A DNA stretch of 64,000 nucleotides. Origin: Xenococcus sp. PCC 7305 (lineage in GTDB: Bacteria > Cyanobacteriota > Cyanobacteriia > Cyanobacteriales > Xenococcaceae). This document shows, one piece after another, positions 17,238 through 26,671 of the stretch. The DNA lies in contig NZ_ALVZ01000234.1 of the NCBI RefSeq assembly GCF_000332055.1, forward strand, positions 62,001 to 126,000, given 5' to 3'. The notes beneath the pieces are model-generated. The model had not been told where the DNA came from and made no database searches. It was given only the letters and a program-made list of their open reading frames with translations. Within the stretch, counting starts at the first letter, position 1; every line of letters starts with the position of its first letter. Made by a program: the position numbers and the translations under genes.

Positions 17238-17915
17238 ATGAGACTTCTTTTAATTGAGGATGATATTTGTTTAGCTGAAGTACTAGTAGAATCCTTAAGT
17301 GATTATGGTTATATCGTTGATGTTGTCCATGATGGAGAAATGGGCTGGGAACAAGCTATTAGGGGGAATTATAGTACAATTTTGCTTGATGTTAATCTGC
17401 CGAAGCTAAATGGGATTAAATTATGTCAACGTTTACGCTCCCGTGGCTATACAGTCCCCATTTTGATGATCACAGCTCGGGATGCGAACATTGACAAAGT
17501 AATTGGTTTGGATGCTGGGGCTGATGACTATATGGTCAAGCCAGTCAATATAATAGTATTGATGGCGAGAATTCGGGCCTTAATGAGACGTGGGAAGGTT
17601 GCTGCTGAGACGAACCTTGTGTGGGGAGATTTGATTTTAAACCCTAGCAGTCACGAAGTCACATACAACGAGAAAAACTTAGACCTTACCCCGAAAGAGT
17701 TTGCTTTACTTGAACTATTTCTGCGCAGTGGCAAACGATTATTAAGTCGCCCAGCAATTATTAGTCATCTTTGGGCAACGGGTGATGTCCCAAGTGAAGA
17801 GGCAGTTAAGGCTCACATCAAATACCTGAGAAAAAAACTGAGAATAGTTGGAATGCCTGATGATTTTATTGAAACAATTCGCGGTTTAGGCTATCGTCTC
17901 AAATCCGACAATTAA
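17238..17915 (+). CDS. OmpR/PhoB-family response regulator
   Basis: A receiver domain (about residues 1-115) with the acidic pair IEDD, phospho-acceptor Asp in LLDVNLP and conserved Lys in MVKPVN. A winged-helix DNA-binding domain follows (LTPKEFALLELFLR, then the ETIRGLGYRL turn). Length is normal at 225 residues from ATG 17238; an upstream start at 17217 would add MLSKIFF, which is not typical of the family. It follows the histidine kinase by 64 bp. Its target genes are unknown; the flanking pentapeptide genes are candidates. Confidence 0.9.
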   Translation: MRLLLIEDDICLAEVLVESLSDYGYIVDVVHDGEMGWEQAIRGNYSTILLDVNLPKLNGIKLCQRLRSRGYTVPILMITARDANIDKVIGLDAGADDYMVKPVNIIVLMARIRALMRRGKVAAETNLVWGDLILNPSSHEVTYNEKNLDLTPKEFALLELFLRSGKRLLSRPAIISHLWATGDVPSEEAVKAHIKYLRKKLRIVGMPDDFIETIRGLGYRLKSDN

Positions 17916-17923
17916 AAATTTCC

Positions 17924-17947
17924 CGATTTCTTCCCGATTATCTACCT
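17924..17947. repeat. 24-bp direct repeat, second copy at 18618-18641
   Basis: A 24-bp sequence starting CGATTTCTTCCCGATTATCT just after the response-regulator stop codon recurs with one mismatch at 18618-18641, just after the histidine-kinase fragment stop codon. Both are intergenic and in the same orientation. The pair suggests that the regulator/kinase-fragment segment includes a duplicated 3' flank, or that both are binding or processing sites. Confidence 0.6.
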
Positions 17948-18007
17948 ACTTTTTGCCCCCGATGTTTTTACGCTGGAAATATCAAATTGTAAATTCAAGG
18001 CCAAGTT

Positions 18008-18604
18008 ATGAATATATTAGAGACCTCCCTTTTCTCTAGGATTAATATTCAACAAATAAACTCAAGACCCAGATCAAAAATCGAATATTTCCTGCAGAAT
18101 GCAACTATTGCCAAAACTACAACTTCAACTATAGAACTAGAGCTTACTTCCCTAAATTTGCAGAAATTATGCTTAGACGTTATTAAAGAAATCGAGGAAA
18201 GATTTCAGAATGATATTACTATTAACTTTACTTTTAAAGGCAATAGCAACAATATTTTGCTAGATCAACGCCTGATATTACCGATTTTAATTAATCTACT
18301 AGACAATGCGGCAAAATATTCTCGAGGGACCGAAATTACAGTTGACTTGACAGTCATAGTTGAAGCTCAAGCAGTATATTTAATTGTTCAAGATTACGGA
18401 ATAGGGATTCCCGCCGTGGACAAAGCTCATATCTTTGAGTGTTTTTATCGAAGTGCCAACACAGACCACATTGCAGGCTCAGGAGTTGGATTAACAGTTG
18501 TGAAAAGATGTTTGGACTTGTATGCAGGTAAAATCGTCGTCCAGAGTGATTTGGGAAAAGGCTCTCAATTCATCGTCTCTATCCCACTGGAAGAATTTGT
18601 CTGA
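18008..18604 (+). CDS. Histidine-kinase-like ATPase protein lacking the phospho-accepting domain
   Basis: A 198-residue protein. It aligns with the last third of the kinase encoded upstream: the N box LINLLDNAAKYS, the G1 box DYGIGIP, the F region and the G2 box GSGVGLTVVKRC are all present. The HisKA helix with its histidine is absent, and the first 40 residues are unrelated to kinases. It may be a remnant of a second kinase gene, or an ATP-binding regulator of the system. ATG at 18008 is a clear start. The reading frame is intact, so decay is not proved. Confidence 0.7.
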   Translation: MNILETSLFSRINIQQINSRPRSKIEYFLQNATIAKTTTSTIELELTSLNLQKLCLDVIKEIEERFQNDITINFTFKGNSNNILLDQRLILPILINLLDNAAKYSRGTEITVDLTVIVEAQAVYLIVQDYGIGIPAVDKAHIFECFYRSANTDHIAGSGVGLTVVKRCLDLYAGKIVVQSDLGKGSQFIVSIPLEEFV

Positions 18605-18736
18605 GCTAAAAACTTCTCGATTTCTTCCCGATTATCTCCCTGATTTTTTCACCTAGTCCGTTTAGCTTAGAGATATCTAGGAAGACAGAAGATTGATTTA
18701 GTCGCAAATGAATTATCTTTAACTTTTGGTTCAGTT

Positions 18737-19558
18737 ATGCTTAGACGGAAAATTGTCAACTCAACTACAAATACATTAACAGTAGATGAATTGCAACAGA
18801 GATACGCCTCAGGACAAAGAAATTTTGACAAGATTTCTCTGCGGGGAGTCAGCTTGAAAAACGCTGATTTAAGATATATTAGTCTTAAAGAAGCAGATTT
18901 AAGTAATTCGGACTTAAGTGATGCCACTCTTTATGGAGCTAATCTTAAGAAGGCTAACATCAACTTTATTAAATTAGATAGAGCTAAATTAGACGGTGCT
19001 TTTTTTCATGGATCAAACATTGCTTGTAGTTCTCTAATCGCTGCGAGTCTACGCGATGTCGATTTGCGAAAAGCCAGTCTAGATGCAGCTATTTTGAGAG
19101 GAGCCACCCTAGAAAGAGCAGATCTAAGCGATGCTTATCTCAGAGGAGCAGACCTGGAAGATGCAATTCTCGATGGCGCCTATTATAGTCGACAAACTCA
19201 CTTTGCTTCTGATGATTTTGATCCTATTAGTTCTAATATGTGTATAGATGCCAAGATTGGTATCGAAGAATTGCTTGAAAAATTTAATTACCTAACTAAT
19301 TATGGAAGTCGCTATTTTGGACCAATAATCACTGCGAAAAATTGGGAATCTTCGCGTCCAAAATCCGATTGGCTAAATAAACTAACAGTTCAGACCTCTG
19401 GTCAAATCATTTGTGCTGATATGTCAAACAAAACGATTAACAATTCGCAACGACATCTTGCTCAACAATGGATGATTGATTTTATTAACTTTTGTTCTAA
19501 GGTTATTCGCAATTTTCCCTATATTATCGAACCAGAAAAAATAATTTTCAAAATATAA
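18737..19558 (+). CDS. Pentapeptide-repeat protein, paralogue of the one at 13513
   Basis: A 273-residue protein. It begins with LTVDELQQRYASGQRNFDKISLRG, close to the N-terminus of the 13513 product. Pentapeptide repeats follow at about 45-145 (ADLSNSDLSDATLYGANL and on), then the shared C-terminal domain with RYFGPIITAKNWESSRP and DWLNKL. Its place downstream of the kinase fragment, mirroring the upstream paralogue, suggests that the pair belongs with the two-component cassette. Unlike its paralogue it is on the plus strand, likely co-transcribed with the preceding genes. Confidence 0.85.
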   Translation: MLRRKIVNSTTNTLTVDELQQRYASGQRNFDKISLRGVSLKNADLRYISLKEADLSNSDLSDATLYGANLKKANINFIKLDRAKLDGAFFHGSNIACSSLIAASLRDVDLRKASLDAAILRGATLERADLSDAYLRGADLEDAILDGAYYSRQTHFASDDFDPISSNMCIDAKIGIEELLEKFNYLTNYGSRYFGPIITAKNWESSRPKSDWLNKLTVQTSGQIICADMSNKTINNSQRHLAQQWMIDFINFCSKVIRNFPYIIEPEKIIFKI

Positions 19559-19686
19559 TCATAGAGATTATTTCTTGTTGAATAAATTTTGCAAAGTTAA
19601 AACTTTGTCTTTCATCCGTAATCAATTCACAGGAAAATCATGTTGTGAGTCTTAGCGAAAGTATGATAGATTGGTTTGTGCCGATC

Positions 19687-19768
19687 GCGGATGTGGTGGA
19701 ATCGGTAGACACGCACGCTTGAGGGGCGTGTGGCTCACGCCATGCGAGTTCGAGTCTCGCCATCCGCA
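19687..19768 (+). tRNA. tRNA-Leu (anticodon GAG)
   Basis: The acceptor arms GCGGATG (19687-19693) and CATCCGC (19761-19767) pair perfectly and are followed by discriminator A. The anticodon stem CACGC/GCGTG encloses the loop TTGAGGG, giving anticodon GAG. A long class II variable arm and a normal T arm (GTTCGAGTC core) are present, as expected for leucine. The CCA end is not encoded. The 3' end lies two bases from the stop codon of the convergent protease gene. Confidence 0.95.
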
Positions 19769-19770
19769 TA

Positions 19771-22497
19771 TTACTTGTTTGTAGCAGTAGAAGTTTGTTG
19801 TGCTTCTGGATTGGTCGCTGAGTTGTTCTCGTCAGGAATGCGCCAGATCTTAATCGTGTTGTCAGAACTGCCACTAACAATTATGCCTTCGCTCATGGCA
19901 ACAGTATTAACTGAAGTTGGGTGAGCTTGAATAATGTTTTCTAATTTACCCGTGGTAAGGTTTCTGGTTTCGATCTCGCCGTCCCGACTACCACTGACTA
20001 AGATATTGCCACTGATTGCTAAAGCATTCACCGCGGCTTGATGATCTGTGAGGGTTTGTTTTAGCTCCCCTGTTGTGAGATCCCAAACTTTGATGGTTTT
20101 ATCGTAACTAGCACTATAGATTTTATTTTCGTAAATGACGATACTGTTGATTGAAGCCTTATGGCCTTGCTCTTGATCTTTATCTAGCGGCAAACTATGT
20201 TTTAATTCCCCTGTGGCCAGGTCAATTATTTTAATTCTCTTATCCCCACCGCCACTCACAATTGTATTTCCCTGGATTGCGATCGCATTGACCCCATCAT
20301 TATGAGCTTCCAGAAATTGTTCCAATTTCCCTGTGGGTAAATCCCAAATTTTGATGGCCTTATAGCTTCCGGTAACTAATTTACTACCATCTTCACTGAT
20401 CGCAATACTACGGGTAATCGGATCGAGAAGGTTGCGGATGGTCTTTTCTAATTCCCAGGTTTGAAGATTCCAAATCCTGATAGTTCTATCCTTGCTGCCA
20501 CTGACTAACACATTCCCGTTGACAGCTAGACTGTTGACATAATTTTTATGCCCTTCCAGACTATATTCTAGGGCTCCCGTTGCCAAATTTTTAACAGTAA
20601 TCGTATTATCGCGATCGGCACTAAAAATATGATGGTCGCTAATGGCAACAGTGCGAATAGAATGGCTATTAGCACTCAAGGGATGTTCTTTTTTCCCTGT
20701 AATAGAATCTCTAATTGTTTCAAGTCTACCTGTTTTGAGGTTTCTAATTTTAATCGCTTCATCTTGACTGGCACTAACTAGGGTAGAGCCATCCTCACTA
20801 ATCGCGATACTAGAAAACCAAAAGTAATGGTTACTCTTAAAACTGTGTTTGAGATTGCCAGTGAGAAAATTCCAAACCTTAATAGTTTCATTATTGTTGT
20901 CAGCACTGACCAAAGTATTTCCGGTAACGGCTAAGTCTCGGACTGAGCTACTATGACCTTTTAATGTTCTGATTAATTCTCCTGTCTCCAAATCCCAAAC
21001 TTTAATCAAATTGTCACTACTACCACTGATAATAAATGTTTTGTCTTCTTTATTGCCATTACTAATCACGAGACGATCAACCGAAGCTTCATGACTCACT
21101 TTAAAAGGCTTAGTTTCTTTGCCAGTTCTTTTCCTGGCTTGTCTTCTAATTGCTTGGCGGGTTAATCGCCTCGAAAGCCTAGTATCAATGAGAATCCGAG
21201 GGTCTTTTTCGGTGCTACGATTCCACAGCTTGATTGTTTTATCTTCACTGCCACTAACAATGATTTGATTATTGGCAGTAATTGCAAGATCGTAAATTCG
21301 AGCCTTATGTACTTGTTTGGTTTCAATGGGTTGTTCCGCGCTCGGATCTTGGAGATCCCAAATCTTGACATTGCCATCTCCATCCCCACTGATTAAGAGG
21401 CTCTCATCCTTACTCAAGGCGATCGCATCAACCGGTGACTGATGATTCTTGGATTCTCGTTCTTCCTCTCCTGTTGAGAGATCCCAAAATCTGATCGTGC
21501 CATCTTGAGAACTACTAATAACAGTATTGTTTTTGGTAATTACGACACCAGAAATTGGAGCTGTATGCCCAATGAGAGTAGTTTTCAATGTGCGAGAAGA
21601 ACGATCCCAAATCTTAATCGTTGTATCTTCACTACCGGTAACAATAATATCGCCTTGCATTGCAACGGTTTTCACATCCCCAAAATGACCCGCAGGAGAA
21701 GTGTAAACCGACTCATATTTAGTTTTTGCAGGTTTGGTTTTGAGATCTGCAATTGATGATAAGGCCAGATTCTCTGTATTCTGGGGAGTATCTGACTGTT
21801 CTGGCTCTGTTGCTTGTTCAACACTGACAAATCTGTCTTGACTCGCTTGATAAATTTGGATGGGAATGCCAATCCCAAGACTAAGATCATTCGTACCTTC
21901 CTTGGTGCGAATTCCGTTCACTCCAACCAGATTAGCTTGTCGATCAACTATCGGTCCCCCTGAAGTCCCCGGAATTAATCTACGATCATGTACTATGCGA
22001 TAACCCTCTTCTGCCAGAGATTGCAAGCTCAGGGTGCGAGCAGGTTGCAATACATAATTGCGTCTTGGTCTTCTGCCAGCGGGGTTGAGATAGCCCGATA
22101 AATATAAAGGAACCCCTGATGTGATATTTTTGGAGTCACCAAATTCTGCTACTTTATAAGGCTGTTTGTTTTTGGATTTGCCTTCAAACTCAATTAAAGC
22201 CAAATCGATATTGGGCAGATTTTTGATTGTGGAGGATTTGACTTTATGTTTTTTGCCGTCAAAAGTCGTAATGGAATATTCTCCTGGATATTTAACAACA
22301 TGCCAAGAAGTCAGCACTGTATATTTACCTTGTTCTCGATCTAGATCGATAATCGTTCCTGAGCCTGTGTTTTCGCCATTGACCTGTACAGTAAATTTCT
22401 CAGCTTGGTTTGCTATGGGTGAAGGGCTAGATAGCACAATTAGGCCCACCACAAAACTCAGTCCAGTCAAGGGAATAAGGGCTTTTTGATTCGTCAC
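19771..22497 (-). CDS. Trypsin-like serine protease fused to WD40 repeats
   Basis: A 908-residue exported or periplasmic protein. After a hydrophobic N-terminus (residues 1-28, probable signal peptide), a trypsin-fold protease domain of about 230 residues carries the catalytic triad: His in TSWHVV, Asp in NIDLALIEF and Ser in GTSGGPIVD. A linker leads into about 14 WD40 repeats, each with GH/SP-type starts and WD or WN ends (for example TIKIWDRSSR, TIRIWNLQTW), forming two propellers. It shares its protease domain with the tandem genes at 39680 and 41284, which carry TPR repeats instead. Confidence 0.88.
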   Translation of the reverse strand: MTNQKALIPLTGLSFVVGLIVLSSPSPIANQAEKFTVQVNGENTGSGTIIDLDREQGKYTVLTSWHVVKYPGEYSITTFDGKKHKVKSSTIKNLPNIDLALIEFEGKSKNKQPYKVAEFGDSKNITSGVPLYLSGYLNPAGRRPRRNYVLQPARTLSLQSLAEEGYRIVHDRRLIPGTSGGPIVDRQANLVGVNGIRTKEGTNDLSLGIGIPIQIYQASQDRFVSVEQATEPEQSDTPQNTENLALSSIADLKTKPAKTKYESVYTSPAGHFGDVKTVAMQGDIIVTGSEDTTIKIWDRSSRTLKTTLIGHTAPISGVVITKNNTVISSSQDGTIRFWDLSTGEEERESKNHQSPVDAIALSKDESLLISGDGDGNVKIWDLQDPSAEQPIETKQVHKARIYDLAITANNQIIVSGSEDKTIKLWNRSTEKDPRILIDTRLSRRLTRQAIRRQARKRTGKETKPFKVSHEASVDRLVISNGNKEDKTFIISGSSDNLIKVWDLETGELIRTLKGHSSSVRDLAVTGNTLVSADNNNETIKVWNFLTGNLKHSFKSNHYFWFSSIAISEDGSTLVSASQDEAIKIRNLKTGRLETIRDSITGKKEHPLSANSHSIRTVAISDHHIFSADRDNTITVKNLATGALEYSLEGHKNYVNSLAVNGNVLVSGSKDRTIRIWNLQTWELEKTIRNLLDPITRSIAISEDGSKLVTGSYKAIKIWDLPTGKLEQFLEAHNDGVNAIAIQGNTIVSGGGDKRIKIIDLATGELKHSLPLDKDQEQGHKASINSIVIYENKIYSASYDKTIKVWDLTTGELKQTLTDHQAAVNALAISGNILVSGSRDGEIETRNLTTGKLENIIQAHPTSVNTVAMSEGIIVSGSSDNTIKIWRIPDENNSATNPEAQQTSTATNK

Positions 22498-22553
22498 GAT
22501 CGCAGTCTACCTTACTATTTCTATTAATATTGAATCGGCTCTTTCTAGTGTAC

Positions 22554-23669
22554 TCAATAGCGAGCAATTATTTGCCGCAGTAACTTTTCTTGAGATTCGA
22601 TGCTGGTTGTGAGCTGAAACTGCACCAAGGCTCTCATAAGGTTATGTTCTGGGTAGTTGACTTTAAAGTAAATATTACCTGCTAGATAGTCGGTAAAAAA
22701 TCTTAATCCCAATTCAAAAGTAATTAAGGCGATCGCATCGTAGATATAGGCATAATCTTGAGGAGTTAAAAATTCTTGGGCAATTTTAAAATAGCCTTCT
22801 AAAATAGCCTCGGCTAGTTCTAGATCGAAAGTAACCTTTTGCCATTGGCTGGTTTCTTCTCCCAAAAGATTGCAACCCGATCGCAGACAATCTCCAATAT
22901 CGTAATGAACCAAACCTGGTTTAACTGTGTCGAGATCGATCATAGCGATCGCCTTACCGCGCTCGCGATCAAACATAATATTATTAACCTTGGGATCTCC
23001 GTGAATCGTGCGCAGTTGCAGAATACCTTCGGCCTTAGCATTTTCTAGAACATTAGCCCAGTCAGCGCGATCGTGAATAAATTTCCGACAATAATCACTT
23101 TCCGAAGAAGAAGGCATAATGGTTTGAGAGAGAACCTGCTCGTAGTTTTGCAAATAGTTTGGCGTGATATGAAAACCCTCTAAGGTGTCGGCCAATTTAG
23201 TTACGGGAAGATCGCTCACCAAAGCATGAAATTTACCCAAGCCATAACCAACTTCTTGGGCTTGCTCAGAATTCGTAATAACATCAAAACATTGAGAATT
23301 ACCGATAAAACTTATCACCCGCCAAAAATTACCAGCCTCGCAAATATAGTGATCCGCACCAGCTTGCGATCGCAGAATTTTCGGAAATTCCCAACGGCGA
23401 TGATTATTTAAAGCTTGCTCGAAAGCTTGCCCTTGTAATTTTTGCTCAATATGCTCACCGAGAATACCCATATTGGCCATGACCAATGCTGGTTGCCGAA
23501 ACACCTTCGTGTTGATGCGTTGTAAAATAAACGCCTGATCATCATTTAAGTTGACAAGATAGGTATGATTGATATTTCCCTGGCCATATTCGCGAATTTT
23601 GGCGACTTGACCCGGAAATTGAAAGTTTTCGGCAATGGCAACCAGAGTATTGTCTAGGGTATTAATCAT
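22554..23669 (-). CDS. Aminoglycoside-phosphotransferase-fold kinase, probably a sugar kinase
   Basis: A 371-residue protein of the APH fold, closest in appearance to N-acetylhexosamine 1-kinases (NahK). Seen are the N-terminal INHTYLV nucleotide loop with FILQRINTKVF, the catalytic loop LRTIHGDPKVNNIMFD (Brenner-type HGDxxxxN) and the metal-binding Asp in AMIDLDTV. No substrate can be fixed from sequence. It is divergent from the lumenal-type protein gene at 23688, with only 18 bp between their start codons. Confidence 0.78.
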   Translation of the reverse strand: MINTLDNTLVAIAENFQFPGQVAKIREYGQGNINHTYLVNLNDDQAFILQRINTKVFRQPALVMANMGILGEHIEQKLQGQAFEQALNNHRRWEFPKILRSQAGADHYICEAGNFWRVISFIGNSQCFDVITNSEQAQEVGYGLGKFHALVSDLPVTKLADTLEGFHITPNYLQNYEQVLSQTIMPSSSESDYCRKFIHDRADWANVLENAKAEGILQLRTIHGDPKVNNIMFDRERGKAIAMIDLDTVKPGLVHYDIGDCLRSGCNLLGEETSQWQKVTFDLELAEAILEGYFKIAQEFLTPQDYAYIYDAIALITFELGLRFFTDYLAGNIYFKVNYPEHNLMRALVQFQLTTSIESQEKLLRQIIARY

Positions 23670-23687
23670 TTATTCTACCTGGTGTGA

Positions 23688-24449
23688 ATGAATTTTATGC
23701 GCAAACAAATAACTAAAACAATCTTAATTCTGATAATTTTCTTGAGTGGCATCAATCCTGTCTATTCAGCAGAGTATAATTTGCCATCTTGGTATCATCA
23801 ACCAATTGTAGAAGAAGCGAAAGGAGATTTATATTATCCCGATTGGATGGCAGGCACTTGGGAAGTTACGAATATTTTGGAAACCCAAGTTGCCCCTTTA
23901 GCTCCCGAGATTGTTTCCCCTGGGTTTGCCGATAATCAAAAATACATCGATGAACCGATTATCTTTCCGGTCAGATTTGGGCAGGAATATTATGTTCCTC
24001 AATCAAGATGGTTCCTAATTCCCTTAATTAAAACAGAAAACCCCGTAGTAGCCGATCGCACTTTTAATGGCAAAAGCATTGCCCAAGCCTATTTAGGTGC
24101 TGATAGCGTTTTTCGAGTTGCCGTAGATCCCAAAGATCCTAATAAACAAATAACCCTACTCCAAGGTGGCATCAAATCTATTTCTCAAGTGACAAAACGA
24201 GCTACAGAGAGACCAGCACGCGATCGCTTTGTGACCACAGAGGTCACCCAACAACTATTTAAATCTCCGAATAAAATATATCTCAACGAAGTAGAAACCA
24301 CTTCCGATTATCATTTAATAGATCCTCAAAACATCGAAGCAACCCAAGTCACAGCTATTTATCTTTCACCTCAAGATCCCGATTATTTCACAGCAGGCGA
24401 TCGCCCTGTAGCCATTTATCGTTATCATCTAGATCTATCAAAGCTCTAA
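23688..24449 (+). CDS. Secreted or lumenal protein, DUF6816-like
   Basis: A 253-residue protein with a clear signal peptide (residues 1-27, ending VYSA). The mature part starts EYNLPSWYHQPIVEEAKG and has a WMAGTWEVTNIL segment near residue 55 that resembles the lipocalin-like lumenal protein family DUF6816. My memory of that family is not strong, so this is tentative. The rest is beta-rich (YLSPQDPDYFTAGDRPVAIY at the end). Either ATG 23688 or the Met three residues on could start translation. Confidence 0.65.
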   Translation: MNFMRKQITKTILILIIFLSGINPVYSAEYNLPSWYHQPIVEEAKGDLYYPDWMAGTWEVTNILETQVAPLAPEIVSPGFADNQKYIDEPIIFPVRFGQEYYVPQSRWFLIPLIKTENPVVADRTFNGKSIAQAYLGADSVFRVAVDPKDPNKQITLLQGGIKSISQVTKRATERPARDRFVTTEVTQQLFKSPNKIYLNEVETTSDYHLIDPQNIEATQVTAIYLSPQDPDYFTAGDRPVAIYRYHLDLSKL

Positions 24450-24526
24450 GCTGTAAGCTGTTGGATCTCAAATAGTTGTGTTAGCTTACCTATTACTTAT
24501 TACTCATTACTCATTATTTATTACTT

Positions 24527-26245
24527 ATGAGTTCAGAAATCCCTCTCGGTTCGGTCATTCAAGGATCTTTAAGCAAAGGATTGGAAGTTAGACTACATCC
24601 TGATGTTTCCGTCGAGGATATGCGAGTCGGGAAGTTTCTGGTGGTTCAAGGGGTGAGATCTCGTTTTTTCTGTCTTTTAACTGATGTGGCATTGGGAACA
24701 TCCAGCGATCGTATTTTAGCCAATCCCCCCGCGATCGAAGACACATTTTTACGGGATGTTTTGGCAGGAAGTGGTACCTTTGGCACTATTGAACTAGCTC
24801 CCATGTTGATGTTTACGCCGACCAATACAGAAAGCGAGCGCGCAGAAAGTTTCAGTTTCGATGAAGTAAATAATAAATTAGCCTCTTTAGGCATGGCTGA
24901 GGGGACAGAATTAGAATTGTTGCCAGTCAAAACTATTCCTGCTCATTTCAGTCAGGTTTACGAAGCGACAGAAAGGGATTTTCGTTCTGTTTTTGGTTGG
25001 GAAGATGATCCCCATCGCCGCAATTTTTCCATTGGGCAACCACTAGATATGGATGTCCCAATTTGTATTGATCTAGATCGTTTTGTCGAAAGAAGTAACG
25101 GTATTTTTGGCAAGTCGGGAACCGGTAAATCATTTCTCACTCGTTTGCTGATTTCAGGCATTATTCGCAAAGAAGCTGCGGTCAATCTGATGTTTGACAT
25201 GCATTCGGAATATGGTTGGGAAGCAATGAAGGAAGGGAAGCAAGTCAGTACAGTCAAAGGCTTGCGGCAATTATTTCCAGGACAAGTAGAAATCTATACT
25301 TTAGACCCTGAATCGACTAAACGTCGGGGTGTTAGAGATGCACAAGAAATGTATCTGAGCTATGAACAAATTGAAATTGAAGATCTCAAACTTGTAGCTA
25401 AAGAATTGGGTCTTTCTGATGCGGCGGTGGATAATGCGAATATTCTCTTCAATGAATATGGTAAGGCTTGGATTACTCGTCTACTCAACATGACCAATGA
25501 AGATATCAAGATGTTTTGTGAGGAAAAGCAAGGGCATCCTGGATCGATTATGTCACTGCAACGCAAGTTAATGCGGTTCGATAATTTGAAATATATTCGG
25601 ACTGCTTGCCCCCATAATTATATTGACCATATTTTGCAATGTCTTGATGCAGGGAAACATGTAATTATCGAGTTTGGTTCCCAATCAAATATGCTTTCTT
25701 ATATGTTGGCAACTAATATGATTACTCGACGGATTCATTCTAGTTATGTCAAAAAAGCAGATCGTTTTTTACAGTCGAAAAATCCTTTGGATCGTCCTCG
25801 TCAGTTGGTAATTACCATCGAGGAAGCCCATCGTTTTCTCGATTCTAGTATTGTGCATCAAACGATTTTTGGGACGATCGCGAGGGAAATGCGGAAGTAT
25901 TTTGTAACTTTGTTGGTGGTGGATCAACGTCCTTCAGGAATTGATAATGAAGTGATGTCGCAGGTGGGAACTAGGGTAACTTGTTTGCTGAATGATGAAA
26001 AAGATATTGATGCGATCTTTACTGGAGTTTCGGGGGCACAAGGTCTGCGATCGGTTCTGGCAAAGTTGGATTCTAAACAACAAGCTTTGTTATTGGGTCA
26101 TGCAGTGCCAATGCCAGTGGTGGTGAGAACTCGGGCTTATGATGCGCAATTTTATAGTGAGTTGGGTTGTAATGATTGGGAAAATACGGAAGATGAGGCG
26201 GTGTTTGCTGCTGCGGAATTAGCTAAAGCTGATCTAGGGTTTTAG
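24527..26245 (+). CDS. HerA-type hexameric ATPase (DUF87 family)
   Basis: A 572-residue DNA-pumping ATPase of the HerA/FtsK superfamily. Residues 1-100 form a HAS-barrel-type domain (LGSVIQGSLSKGLEVRLHP). Walker A is GKSGTGKSF at about residue 205, followed by the LMFDMHSEYGW hallmark. Walker B is VITIEEAHRF with the arginine-finger and sensor region QVGTRVTCLLND near the C-terminus. HerA proteins normally work with the NurA nuclease in end resection or in defence systems. No NurA is visible beside it. Confidence 0.85.
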   Translation: MSSEIPLGSVIQGSLSKGLEVRLHPDVSVEDMRVGKFLVVQGVRSRFFCLLTDVALGTSSDRILANPPAIEDTFLRDVLAGSGTFGTIELAPMLMFTPTNTESERAESFSFDEVNNKLASLGMAEGTELELLPVKTIPAHFSQVYEATERDFRSVFGWEDDPHRRNFSIGQPLDMDVPICIDLDRFVERSNGIFGKSGTGKSFLTRLLISGIIRKEAAVNLMFDMHSEYGWEAMKEGKQVSTVKGLRQLFPGQVEIYTLDPESTKRRGVRDAQEMYLSYEQIEIEDLKLVAKELGLSDAAVDNANILFNEYGKAWITRLLNMTNEDIKMFCEEKQGHPGSIMSLQRKLMRFDNLKYIRTACPHNYIDHILQCLDAGKHVIIEFGSQSNMLSYMLATNMITRRIHSSYVKKADRFLQSKNPLDRPRQLVITIEEAHRFLDSSIVHQTIFGTIAREMRKYFVTLLVVDQRPSGIDNEVMSQVGTRVTCLLNDEKDIDAIFTGVSGAQGLRSVLAKLDSKQQALLLGHAVPMPVVVRTRAYDAQFYSELGCNDWENTEDEAVFAAAELAKADLGF

Positions 26246-26370
26246 GTGTTGCACATAAAAACAAAACTGCTTACCCCAATCCAGAGACCACAAACCGTAC
26301 TTCAGAAAAACAATTAGGTTGTAGCTAGAAATAAGCAACAATTCCTTGATCGTTCGATGAGGGGCAAAAT

Positions 26371-26616
26371 ATGAAAATAGAATATGACAAAATGGCTGAT
26401 GCTATTTATTTTAAGATACTCAATACTCAGATCTTAGAATCTGAAGAAGTTTCTCCTGTCATAATTTATGACTATGATAAGGATGATAATATTGTCGGGG
26501 TAGAAGTTTTGTCTCTGAACAAAAGAACTCCAGAGGAGACCAAAGGTATTGCTTTTCCACTTTCCGAAGAGGAAAAGGCCAAATTTAGAGAGTTTTTAAT
26601 TAATGCTTTTACTTAG
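26371..26616 (+). CDS. DUF2283 family protein, possible antitoxin
   Basis: An 81-residue protein with the DUF2283 pattern: MKIEYDKMADAIYFK at the start, then SPVIIYDYDKDDNIVGVEVLS. Members are often found beside toxin-like DUF4258 or HEPN genes and are thought to be small antitoxins. Here a truncated MazF-like gene follows 55 bp downstream, so a former toxin-antitoxin locus is possible. The start ATG has no strong ribosome binding site (GGGGC lies upstream). Confidence 0.72.
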   Translation: MKIEYDKMADAIYFKILNTQILESEEVSPVIIYDYDKDDNIVGVEVLSLNKRTPEETKGIAFPLSEEEKAKFREFLINAFT

Positions 26617-26620
26617 TTTG

Positions 26621-26658
26621 ATCTATCCAAATTGCAACTAGATCTAACGAGAAAATAT
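26621..26658. repeat. 38-bp imperfect direct repeat, partner at 26924-26961
   Basis: The sequence TTGATCTATCC followed by a variable stretch and CTAGATCTAACGAGAAAA recurs with about 80 percent identity at 26924-26961. The two copies bracket the MazF-like remnant. The second overlaps the 3' end of the PagL-like gene on the minus strand. The first reads like a duplicate of that gene's last codons (FSR, stop). Confidence 0.5.
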
Positions 26659-26671
26659 TGAATGGCAAAAA

